A stretch of DNA of 64,000 nt from Agaricicola taiwanensis. GTDB taxonomy: Bacteria > Pseudomonadota > Alphaproteobacteria > Rhizobiales > Methylopilaceae. Position 1 is the first letter of the stretch. The number at the start of each line of letters is the position of its first letter. The position numbers and the translations under genes are program-made. The notes beneath the pieces were generated by a model. That model did not search any database, was not told the origin of the DNA, and saw only the letters and a program-made list of their open reading frames with translations. The stretch is from contig NZ_BMCP01000007.1 of the NCBI RefSeq assembly GCF_014635245.1, positions 44,277 through 108,276 of the forward strand. The letters run 5' to 3'. Positions 41,769-48,734 of the stretch are shown in pieces.

Positions 41769-43967
41769 TCACAGGCGCTCGGGCAGCGTATCGGGATTGA
41801 TGGGCGCCGTGAGGATGATCCTCAGGCCCGGTTGGTTGTCGCTTTCCTCGAAGGTACCGTGCAGGCGCTCCACCAGGGCATGCATCATCCTGGAGCCAAA
41901 TCCGGTCTTCTTGCCGGATTTACCCTTTCCGCGATCCGCAACGATCAGTCGCAACTGGTCGCGGTGCTGCTCGAGCCGGATGGCCATGGGGCCGGAGCGG
42001 CCATCATAGGCATATTTATGGGCGTTGATGACGAGCTCGGTGGCGATGAGGCCGACGTTCACGGCCCGATCGGTGGAAATCAGGATGGGCGCGAGATCGA
42101 GGTCGAGCTGCTCCCACCAGTCGGCATCCATGGTGGTGCGCATCTCCGACAGGAGATCTTCCAGATAGCGCGAGAGATCTATGATCTCGACGCTGTCGTC
42201 CTGATAGAGCCGGCGGTGGACGAGCGCGACCGCCGTCAGCCGCTTCTGGGCCTCCTGAAGCTGGATCTTCACCGCCTCGTCATTGGAGCTGCGGGCCTGA
42301 AGGTGCAGGAAGCCGGAGACCAGCTGCAGGCTGTTCTGCACCCTGTGGTTCACCTCCTTCAGGAGGTAGTCCTTCTGCAGAAGCAGGCTTTCGTTTTCCT
42401 TCAGCGTCGTCGTCAGCTCGCGGTTGAGCTCGCGCAGCCGCTGATTGTTGCGGTGCTCCAGCATCAGCCTGACGATCCGGGCGGCGGCCTCGATCTCCGC
42501 ATGGCTCCAGGCCCGCGCCCGCCCTCGCACGTTCTCGGTCCAGGCCTCGAAGGACGCCCGGGGTGTCAGGATGGCCTCGGGATCTGCGGGACCGTCCTTA
42601 TGGGGATTGCCGGCCCATTTGATGACTTCAAGATGCTCGGCCCTGAACCACAGCAGGATCGTGGGCACTTCGGTGGACATGGTGACGGCGAGAAGGCCGC
42701 TGGCGAGGTTCTGGAAGGGCTCGGCCGCGGGGTAATGCCGCGCCAGGGAACTGGTGGCCAGCGGGTGCATGGCCGCCGGCTTCTTCGCCCATCCCGCCAG
42801 GGCGCGCACATCGATCTTGTCGGGGCATTTGCCGAAGAGAAACGTGTCCTTGCCCTGCACGGCGGCAAAGCCATCGGCGTTGAGAAGTTTTGCCAGTTCC
42901 GGGCCGCTGCGCTCGAAGAACTCATTCAGCGTTCTGTCGGAGCCGAGGCGGCTGACCACCGCATCCTCCTGGGTGCGCAGCCGGATGCGCTCCTTGTAGC
43001 GTTCCGCATCCTCCTTGGAGCGGATCTGCTGCGACAGCACGCTGGCGAGCGTCTGGCAGGCAAGGCGTACGCTGAGCGGCAGTTCGCGTGGCTCGTGGTG
43101 ATGGCAGGCAATCAGGCCCCAGAGAAGGCCGTCCTTGATGATCGATATGGAGGCGGAGGCCGCCACCTCCATGTTCTTGAGGTACTGGATGTGGATCGGC
43201 GAGACGCTGCGCAGGATGGAATCGCTGAGGTCCAGCTTCGACAGGTCGACACCGCCCGAGCGCAGCGGAGCGGGCTGATAGTGCACATCGGGGATGACGC
43301 GGACCTTGTTGCGCACGTAAAGCGCGCGGGCCTGCCTGGGAATGTCGGAGGCGGGAAAGTGGTGCCTGAGGAAGCTGGAGGATGAGGCGTCGCGGCTCTC
43401 GGCGATGACGACTCCAGCGTCGTCGTCGAGGAACTGATAGATCATGACGCGGCCGTAGCCGGTGAGATCGCGGAAAACCTCGGCTCCCGTCTGGCACAGG
43501 TCCTCAAGGTTCGTGGTCCGCTCGAAAAGCCCGCCCGCCACCTCAAGGCTGGCGAAGAAGGGCGAGCTCAGCACCACATCGTCCTCGGCCTGATCAAGCT
43601 CCACCACCAGATGTTCGCCGGAACGGAAGCAGATGGCGTTGAGGTCGTTGATCCGCCCATGCACCCGTTTCAGGACATGGACCTCCCCTGGCTTCTGCGG
43701 CCTGGGGGTGATCTCCTGCAGGAGAAGCTCCGGAAGCGGGCGGCCGAGCCAGTCCTTTACCAGTTCACCCTCGATATCGCCCGCGCCGCCGACGACCTGC
43801 AGCGTCTCCGCGTCAGCCACCAGCATGATGCCGTGCGGTTGAATGGAGCCTGGAATGTGAATGGGCTCCTGGTCGCAGGATGTGATGATGTTCGGATCAC
43901 CGAAGATATTGCCCCCCAGCACAGCCCCCTCCTGCAGTGCGTCTCCACCGATCGTCATGGAATTCAA
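41769..43967 (-). CDS. Bacteriophytochrome sensor kinase (PAS-GAF-PHY-HisKA_2/HWE)
   Basis: Red/far-red light sensor kinase of 732 residues. The biliverdin-binding Cys31 lies in ITSCDQEPIHIPGSIQPHG. The GAF core has PASDIPRQAR and SPIHIQYLKNM, and ACHHHEPRELP follows. The PHY tongue has its PRASF motif. The output domain is HisKA_2/HWE-like with EVNHRVQNSLQLVSGF (His near 538), followed by an HATPase domain with ELVINAHKYAY. The start is TTG at 43967, with GGAGG 10 nt upstream; an ATG at 43958 is the alternative. No response regulator or haem oxygenase gene is adjacent. HWE-type kinases often feed the PhyR-EcfG stress pathway, which fits the promoters in this window. Confidence 0.9.
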   Translation of the reverse strand: MNSMTIGGDALQEGAVLGGNIFGDPNIITSCDQEPIHIPGSIQPHGIMLVADAETLQVVGGAGDIEGELVKDWLGRPLPELLLQEITPRPQKPGEVHVLKRVHGRINDLNAICFRSGEHLVVELDQAEDDVVLSSPFFASLEVAGGLFERTTNLEDLCQTGAEVFRDLTGYGRVMIYQFLDDDAGVVIAESRDASSSSFLRHHFPASDIPRQARALYVRNKVRVIPDVHYQPAPLRSGGVDLSKLDLSDSILRSVSPIHIQYLKNMEVAASASISIIKDGLLWGLIACHHHEPRELPLSVRLACQTLASVLSQQIRSKEDAERYKERIRLRTQEDAVVSRLGSDRTLNEFFERSGPELAKLLNADGFAAVQGKDTFLFGKCPDKIDVRALAGWAKKPAAMHPLATSSLARHYPAAEPFQNLASGLLAVTMSTEVPTILLWFRAEHLEVIKWAGNPHKDGPADPEAILTPRASFEAWTENVRGRARAWSHAEIEAAARIVRLMLEHRNNQRLRELNRELTTTLKENESLLLQKDYLLKEVNHRVQNSLQLVSGFLHLQARSSNDEAVKIQLQEAQKRLTAVALVHRRLYQDDSVEIIDLSRYLEDLLSEMRTTMDADWWEQLDLDLAPILISTDRAVNVGLIATELVINAHKYAYDGRSGPMAIRLEQHRDQLRLIVADRGKGKSGKKTGFGSRMMHALVERLHGTFEESDNQPGLRIILTAPINPDTLPERL

Positions 43968-44077
43968 TGACGTCGAGCCTCCGTGGCAGGCGTGACCCTA
44001 GCGGGCATGAACCACCGATAGCAACGGGCAATAAGCGGAACGGGAACAAAAGGTTGCAATTGCCGGTGCGCCCTGCC

Positions 44078-44102
44078 GGAACGACTGTCGCGAGCCGGCG
44101 TT
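44078..44102 (+). promoter_or_regulatory. EcfG-type general stress promoter
   Basis: Perfect GGAAC-N16-CGTT, -35 at 44078-44082 and -10 at 44099-44102, 39 nt upstream of the 87-residue protein gene. Confidence 0.72.
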
Positions 44103-44141
44103 GACCCGCAGTCCCTGCATATAATCCGAAAGGGAGAGGAC

Positions 44142-44405
44142 ATGAGCAGTTCGAACACGACGACCGACCACGACGAGATCCGCAAATGGGCGGAAAAGCG
44201 CAAGGGCCGGCCGGCGCGGGTGAAGACCAAGGGCGAGGGCGGCATCCTGCGGTTCGACTTCGGTGAACCGGAGGAGAACCTGGAGAAGATCTCCTGGGAG
44301 GACTTCTTCCAGATCTTCGACGAGAACGATCTCGCCTTCCTCTATCAGGACGAGACCAAGGATGGCGGCACCAGCCGTTTCAACAAATTCGTCAGCCGGC
44401 ACTGA
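44142..44405 (+). CDS. Conserved 87-residue stress-type protein
   Basis: Soluble protein of 87 residues (MSSSNTTTDHDEIRKWAEKR...). The core KGEGGILRFDFGEP and the SWEDFFQIFDENDLAFLYQD motif occur in a family of short proteins from this order, sometimes mis-annotated as glucan-branching-enzyme pieces. No enzyme motif is seen. AGGGAGAGGAC precedes the ATG. A perfect EcfG promoter and a strong terminator make a tidy single-gene stress unit. Confidence 0.78.
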   Translation: MSSSNTTTDHDEIRKWAEKRKGRPARVKTKGEGGILRFDFGEPEENLEKISWEDFFQIFDENDLAFLYQDETKDGGTSRFNKFVSRH

Positions 44406-44416
44406 CCAGACAGCAG

Positions 44417-44457
44417 AAAAGCGGCGCGAGAGCCGAGGCCCTCGCGCCGCTTTTCGC
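44417..44457 (+). terminator. Intrinsic terminator
   Basis: AAAAGCGGCGCGAG pairs perfectly with CTCGCGCCGCTTTT around a 10-nt loop. The A/T flanks make it potentially bidirectional. Confidence 0.85.
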
Positions 44458-44577
44458 TTTTTCGATGGTGGTGAATTGGAGAGTCCCATCAACGGTTTGT
44501 CGCTCTCGCCTGCCGCGCCGATTCACCTCCTGTTAAGATTCAGATTCATGTCCCGTTAAGGTTTTGAATGAGGCGGG

Positions 44578-45015
44578 TCAGGACAGCTTCAGTTCGCCCT
44601 CGTCGCGGCCATCCCAATAGTGGATCCGGTTGGCGTGCACCTTGATCATGACGACGCCGGGCGTATCGATGCCGTCCTCGAACCAATAGTCGAGATCGGA
44701 GGTCCAGTGCTGCTGGAAGGCGGCCTTGTCGCGGATCAGTTCCGCGTGACCCTCCACCGCGATGAAAATCGGCGGCTTGCCGAGCAGGCCCTTCTTGCCC
44801 TGAAAGGTGAGGCCGACCCGCGGATCGCGCTCGATGTCGGAAATGGTGGTGGCATCCTCATAGGAGAAGAAGTAGCTGTCCCCCTTGTATTCGACGTCGC
44901 CATTGTTGCTCATGGGCCTGGCGCCGAGCTCGCCGCCCGGAGCCTTGGTGGAGAGCATGCAGAAGTCGATGTCGCTCATCTCCTTCGACAGATCGGACAG
45001 GGTCATCTCACTCAT
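44578..45015 (-). CDS. General stress protein of the PNPOx/FMN-binding split barrel
   Basis: A 145-residue protein of the pyridoxamine-5'-phosphate-oxidase-like FMN-binding fold, similar to general stress protein 26. LSKEMSDIDFCMLSTKAPGG, SNNGDVEYKGDSYFFS and IFIAVEGHAELIRDK are typical segments. It probably binds FMN, FAD or F420-like flavin; the reaction is unknown. The ATG at 45015 has GGAGGAAA upstream. A near-consensus EcfG promoter lies 32 nt before the start. Confidence 0.87.
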   Translation of the reverse strand: MSEMTLSDLSKEMSDIDFCMLSTKAPGGELGARPMSNNGDVEYKGDSYFFSYEDATTISDIERDPRVGLTFQGKKGLLGKPPIFIAVEGHAELIRDKAAFQQHWTSDLDYWFEDGIDTPGVVMIKVHANRIHYWDGRDEGELKLS

Positions 45016-45046
45016 CGTTTCCTCCGTGTTGTGCTGTCGGAGGTGC

Positions 45047-45071
45047 AACGCCTCACCGCGACGTTTGCTCC
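45047..45071 (-). promoter_or_regulatory. EcfG-like stress promoter
   Basis: GGAGC-N16-CGTT on the minus strand, one base from consensus, 32 nt before the stress-protein gene. Confidence 0.5.
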
Positions 45072-45251
45072 CGATGATCAGGATTTTCGGCATGGGCCGA
45101 GTCATTTGAAGGGTTTAGCGGTGGGCGTGAAGCTGAGGTCAAAGGTTAATGGATCTTCATGTTTTGAATCCGGAAAGCGGCGCTAGCCGAGGCTTGGGAG
45201 GGCGCAGATCGATTCCGGAAATTCCGCTATGTGCCTGGCCAGGAATTGGAA

Positions 45252-45266
45252 TTAACGCACTCTTAA
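45252..45266. promoter_or_regulatory. Candidate CtrA-binding site
   Basis: TTAACGCACTCTTAA is a perfect TTAA-N7-TTAA match to the full CtrA box of alphaproteobacteria. No cell-cycle gene is adjacent, so the role is open. Confidence 0.4.
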
Positions 45267-45439
45267 TGTTCTGAATCCGGCAGAACACGCTCAGCAGGGC
45301 TCATGATGCGGGCGCTCATCGGTTGCAACCTGCTGCTTTGGTGCCAATATACGAAGCAAGAATGTTGTTATTTTTGAACACCAGAAAGAATATGAAAAAT
45401 ATGCGTGGAAGGAGTTGACGCGGGGGCTGGGGTCGTTAT

Positions 45440-45461
45440 GTGAAACGCGAGCCAGTTTCAC
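45440..45461. promoter_or_regulatory. Inverted repeat at the fpr promoter
   Basis: GTGAAAC-N8-GTTTCAC is a perfect 7-bp inverted repeat 34 nt before the fpr ATG. It overlaps a TTGACG-N16-TATGTG promoter-like pair (45415-45442). The binding protein is unknown. Confidence 0.45.
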
Positions 45462-45495
45462 TGCCGTATGCGCGGCGCCTGTACGCGAGTTGCCG

Positions 45496-46266
45496 ATGTC
45501 AGCCTTTCTCAATGAGACCGTGACCCATGTCCATCGCTGGACGGACAGCCAGTTCAGCTTCCGCACCACGCGCGATCCCGGCTTCCGCTTCGAGAACGGC
45601 CAGTTCACCATGATCGGCCTGCCGATCAACGGGAAGCCGCTGCTCAGGGCCTACAGCATCGTCTCCACCAAGTACGACGAGTACCTGGAGTTCCTTTCCA
45701 TCATCGTGCCCACGGGCGCGCTGACCTCCACCCTGTCGAAGATCGGCGTGGGGGACAGCATCCTGGTCGGCCGCAAGCCCACGGGCACGCTGCTGCTCGA
45801 TAATCTGAAGCCCGGCAAGAACCTCTATCTCCTCTCCACGGGCACCGGCCTCGCACCATTCCTTTCGGTGGTGCGGGACTTCGAGACCTATGAGCGCTTC
45901 GAGAAAGTGATCCTGGTGCATGGCTGCCGCACGGTGGCGGAGCTTGCCTATCACGACTATCTCACGGGTGAGCTGCTGCAGGACGAGGTGGTGGGCGGGA
46001 TGGTCAAGAACCAGCTCATCTACTATCCGACCGTCACCCGCGAGGAGTTCCGCACCAAGGGCCGCATCACCGATCTCATGACCTCGGGCAAGATCTATCA
46101 GGACATCGGCCTGCCCCCGCTGAACGCGGAGACCGACCGCGTGATGATGTGCGGCAGCCCGGACATGCTGCGCGATTGCCGCACGATCCTGGAAGAGGCC
46201 GGCCTGAAGGAGGGAAGCCAGCACGAGGAAGGCGAATATGTGCTGGAGAAGGCTTTCGTCGGCTGA
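45496..46266 (+). CDS. fpr: Ferredoxin-NADP+ reductase
   Basis: Cytoplasmic flavoenzyme of 256 residues, the standard length for bacterial Fpr, moving electrons between NADPH and ferredoxin or flavodoxin. The FAD motif is RAYSIVS, followed by a glycine-rich NADP site in LLSTGTGLAPFLS and CGSPDMLRD. The C-terminus ends in EKAFVG, typical of the subgroup. The ATG at 45496 (MSAFLNETV) is chosen from family alignment. An upstream TTG at 45415 would add 27 unsupported residues and overlaps a promoter-like sequence. In other bacteria fpr responds to oxidative stress. Confidence 0.92.
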   Translation: MSAFLNETVTHVHRWTDSQFSFRTTRDPGFRFENGQFTMIGLPINGKPLLRAYSIVSTKYDEYLEFLSIIVPTGALTSTLSKIGVGDSILVGRKPTGTLLLDNLKPGKNLYLLSTGTGLAPFLSVVRDFETYERFEKVILVHGCRTVAELAYHDYLTGELLQDEVVGGMVKNQLIYYPTVTREEFRTKGRITDLMTSGKIYQDIGLPPLNAETDRVMMCGSPDMLRDCRTILEEAGLKEGSQHEEGEYVLEKAFVG

Positions 46267-46272
46267 CCTGGG

Positions 46273-46824
46273 CTAGCGGACCCGCGCCGGGTTGCCCACG
46301 GCCGTGGCGCCTGATGGCACATCGCGGGTGACAACGGCGCCGGCGCCGATGATGACATCGTCGCCGATGGTGATGCCGGGCATGATCAGCGCGCCGCCGC
46401 CGATCCAGCAGTTGGCGCCGATGGAGATGGCGCGGCCGAACTCCAGGCCCTCGCGGCGCGGTGCCGGATCGCGCGGATGGTCCGCCGTCAGGATCTGCAC
46501 GCCGGGGCCGACCTGGGTGCCATCTCCGATCGATATGGGCATGATGTCCAGCAGCACGCAGTTGAAGTTGAGGAAGGCGCCGCAGCCGATGCTGATGTTG
46601 AAGCCGTAGTCGCAGAAGAAGGGCGGGCGCACGACCGCACCTTCGCCGACATGGGCGAAGAGCTCCACCAGCATGGCACGGCGCTCATCGTTGGAGGCGG
46701 CCAGCATGGTGTTGTAGCGGCTGATCCAGGCATGGGCCCGGGCAGCATCGGCGGCAAGCTCCGCGTCATTGGCGTTGTAGAGTTCGCCCGCCAGCATCTT
46801 CTGCTTCTGGGTACGTTCCGTCAC
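46273..46824 (-). CDS. Sugar O-acetyltransferase (maltose/NodL-type)
   Basis: Cytoplasmic acetyl-CoA-dependent acetyltransferase of 183 residues. The N-terminal MLAGELYNANDAEL helix belongs to the Maa/LacA/NodL group, and the left-handed beta-helix is built of hexapeptide repeats (ISIGDGTQVGPGVQILT, ISIGANCWIGGGALIMPG). The active-site His is in LTADHPRD. The acceptor sugar is not evident. It converges on fpr with a gap of 6 nt and marks the last chromosomal gene before the phage cluster. Confidence 0.9.
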   Translation of the reverse strand: MTERTQKQKMLAGELYNANDAELAADAARAHAWISRYNTMLAASNDERRAMLVELFAHVGEGAVVRPPFFCDYGFNISIGCGAFLNFNCVLLDIMPISIGDGTQVGPGVQILTADHPRDPAPRREGLEFGRAISIGANCWIGGGALIMPGITIGDDVIIGAGAVVTRDVPSGATAVGNPARVR

Positions 46825-46870
46825 GTTTGCTCCGCCCTGTTGCGCTCCGATCAGGCGCAGGTCCGCAACG

Positions 46871-47386
46871 TCATCGCAAGGCCTTTAGTTCGCCGCGCAA
46901 CTCGTCCAGCTGGCGTTGAAGGCTGCCGCGTTCTCGCTCCGCCTCCGCTGCCGTGACTGCGGTTGATCGCAACGCCTTCAGATCCTCTTCCAGGCGTTTG
47001 AGGCGCGCGTCATTGTCCTGCCTCAGCAGCATCCGGTCGTTTTCATAGGTCGCGCGAAAATCCTGAAACGTGGCAATGGACACGGCATCCGCGCGTAACC
47101 CCGCTATGTCGCGGTCGGAGCGTTCCTGCGCCTGCTTGATGGGGAGCCAGGCCATGCCGCCGATGGTGACGAGGATCGCCAGCAGCACCCCCATGGCGGA
47201 GAAGATGGTGGGCCATTGGGTGCGGCCGCGCTCGTCCCATTTGGAGGCGAGGCCGGTGATCTGGGCGGAGATGCCCTGCAGCGTCTGCTCTACGCCGTAG
47301 ACGCGCTGCTCGAGCGCGGCGTAGCGCGGGTCGGCCGAGGCATTGATAAGGCTGGTGCGCCGGGTCATGGTAGTGGTCCTTGTCAT
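46871..47386 (-). CDS. Phage-cluster coiled-coil membrane protein
   Basis: A 171-residue protein with one membrane helix (about residues 66-86, SAMGVLLAILVTIGGMAWLP) between two charged helical segments. The segment after it has strong heptad character (LKRLEEDLKALRSTAVTAAEAERERGSLQRQLDELRGELKALR). The start at 47386 overlaps the Rz1-like stop. A later ATG at 47368 is the alternative. It is last in the lysis module, so it may act in lysis or superinfection immunity. No family name can be given. Confidence 0.6.
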   Translation of the reverse strand: MTRTTTMTRRTSLINASADPRYAALEQRVYGVEQTLQGISAQITGLASKWDERGRTQWPTIFSAMGVLLAILVTIGGMAWLPIKQAQERSDRDIAGLRADAVSIATFQDFRATYENDRMLLRQDNDARLKRLEEDLKALRSTAVTAAEAERERGSLQRQLDELRGELKALR

Positions 47387-47670
47387 GGTTTGCCGCCGTA
47401 AATGTTCTGCATGTCGGTCCAGGCGGCGCGGCAGCCCGACAGGCGCATGTTGAGCATGGCGGCGGTGCTGCGCTGTTCGGCGGCGACCACCAGCGCGCTC
47501 ATGCCTGATCGCACCGGCGGCAGGGGCCCGGGTGCGCAATCGGCCGGTGGATCCGGCAGACGACGCTCAACGCCGCGGGGGCTGGCCGAACTCGCGCAGG
47601 CGGCGAGCGTCGGCATCATCAAGCAGGCAAGCAGCATCCGGGCGCCGGGCAAGATCGTCGGCAAGCTCAT
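47383..47670 (-). CDS. Rz1-like outer-membrane spanin (lipoprotein)
   Basis: A 95-residue protein starting MSLPTILPGARMLLACL with a lipobox-like LAAC followed by a Pro-rich segment (LPDPPADCAPGPLPP), as in o-spanins. It begins inside the Rz-like gene in another frame (104-nt overlap) and ends at the start of the next gene. The Rz/Rz1 overlap is a recognised feature of spanin pairs and supports both calls. The mature lipoprotein would meet the Rz coiled coil across the periplasm and fuse the membranes at lysis. Confidence 0.65.
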   Translation of the reverse strand: MSLPTILPGARMLLACLMMPTLAACASSASPRGVERRLPDPPADCAPGPLPPVRSGMSALVVAAEQRSTAAMLNMRLSGCRAAWTDMQNIYGGKP

Positions 47671-47992
47671 TGCTTCTCTCCAGGTCGAGGGCGGCCAGGC
47701 TTTCCGCCTCGGCCATGCGTTTAAGGGTTTCGGCGCTGAGGCGGCGTGCGGCCTCAAAATCTGCCCGAGCGGCCGCGAGCTCGGCCTTGAGGCTTTCGGC
47801 GGCACAGGCGCCACGTTCATGCAAGGAGCCGAAGCCGAAGGCGGCATAGGCAAACAGCAGAAGGGCGCCGAGTGTTGCCACAAGGCGGAAGGGCGCTGCC
47901 AGCGTTCGGCCGTAGATGAAAAGCGCCAGCGCCCCGGCAAGCGCCAGGAGCGATGGCAGCAGCGCGAAGCTGGCGAAGAGGGCGGACAGCAT
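47567..47992 (-). CDS. Rz-like inner-membrane spanin
   Basis: A 141-residue protein with two N-terminal hydrophobic stretches (about 5-30 and 35-55) and a long periplasmic Ala/Glu/Arg-rich helix (AESLKAELAAARADFEAARRLSAETLKR...), the i-spanin plan. It follows the endolysin gene directly (its ATG abuts the lysozyme TAG) and contains the Rz1-like start in another frame. Two hydrophobic segments instead of one is a small departure from the lambda Rz type. Confidence 0.65.
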   Translation of the reverse strand: MLSALFASFALLPSLLALAGALALFIYGRTLAAPFRLVATLGALLLFAYAAFGFGSLHERGACAAESLKAELAAARADFEAARRLSAETLKRMAEAESLAALDLERSNELADDLARRPDAACLLDDADARRLREFGQPPRR

Positions 47993-48463
47993 CTAGAGCC
48001 CCTTCATGCAAAGGTCGTATTCGGCGGCGCGGCGCCGGACGAGGCCCTTCCAGACCACACCGCCGGCCTTGTTAAAGCGCTGAATGGCGGCGCAGGCGCC
48101 CTTGAGGTCGCCGGCATTGGCCAGCCGCGCCGCGGTGGATTTGCAGAAAGCGCCGACGCCGATGTTGTAGGTGAGGGAGAGGAAGGCGCCGTGCACCTCG
48201 TCGGGCAGCGGCCGGGTCAGGCAGCGCAGCATCCCTCTCTCGTGTGTCTTCAGGCTGTCGATCAGCCTGGCGTCGCATTCGGCCTTTGAGAAGCGCTGGC
48301 CGGGGCGAATGCCATGAGTTTCGCCGTAGCAGGCGGTCCAGACGCCGACGACATCGGGATAGGAGGTGAGCCTGAGACCTTCCCAGGCGCCGACGAAGGA
48401 CACCATGAGCGCGGCAAAGCCCGCGGCGCCCAGCCTGGAGCGCCGCGTTGCAAGGAGTGGCAT
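47993..48463 (-). CDS. Phage endolysin, GH24 lysozyme with signal-anchor
   Basis: Muramidase of 156 residues. The catalytic triad E-x8-D-x5-T of GH24 is present in GAWEGLRLTSYPDVVGVWTACYGE (Glu28, Asp37, Thr43). A weakly hydrophobic N-terminus rich in Ala and Gly (AAGFAALMVSFVGAW) precedes it, fitting a signal-arrest-release endolysin that leaves the membrane when the holin or pinholin depolarises it. It sits between the holin-like and spanin genes. Several Cys residues may regulate activity. Confidence 0.9.
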   Translation of the reverse strand: MPLLATRRSRLGAAGFAALMVSFVGAWEGLRLTSYPDVVGVWTACYGETHGIRPGQRFSKAECDARLIDSLKTHERGMLRCLTRPLPDEVHGAFLSLTYNIGVGAFCKSTAARLANAGDLKGACAAIQRFNKAGGVVWKGLVRRRAAEYDLCMKGL

Positions 48464-48466
48464 GAG

Positions 48467-48682
48467 CTATTCTCCGGAGAGTGAGGATTGAGCGAGCAGC
48501 CGGGCGACGAAAGCCCCGGCGGTGACGAGAAAGAAGAGCAGCGGCAGCGCCCAGGGCGGGCTGAGCTCGATGTCGAGAAGCGGGAGGATGACCTCAAGGC
48601 CGGACAGCAGCGCCGCAACGACGATCAGCCGAATGCTCCAGGCGCGCCGAAGCACCGCCTGCCAGTTGGGGATGAGAGGCAT
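48467..48682 (-). CDS. Holin-like small membrane protein
   Basis: A 71-residue protein with two membrane helices (about 18-36 and 41-60) and short charged ends, the class II/III holin plan. Its stop lies 3 nt before the endolysin start. The ATG at 48682 (MPLIPNWQAV) is preferred; a start 11 codons earlier lies in AT-rich sequence without a ribosome-binding site. Function is inferred from size, topology and place in the lysis cassette. Confidence 0.65.
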   Translation of the reverse strand: MPLIPNWQAVLRRAWSIRLIVVAALLSGLEVILPLLDIELSPPWALPLLFFLVTAGAFVARLLAQSSLSGE

Positions 48683-48734
48683 GGTTGCGAACGATGATAT
48701 AAGTATATAATTCATATTTAATTCTAGTAATAAC

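Larger units (their letters stand above)
45107..45495. other. Gene-free control region
   Basis: About 390 bases with no convincing gene between the stress-protein gene and fpr. They contain a TTAA-N7-TTAA site, a direct repeat of ATGTT(T/C)TGAATCCGG (near 45158 and 45267), and an inverted repeat just before fpr. The region is visibly richer in A/T than its neighbours. Confidence 0.6.

Noticed and set aside
45415..45495. An upstream TTG start for fpr adding 27 residues
   Set aside because: The extension has no family support, and the TTG sits in a TTGACG sequence that looks like a -35 box.
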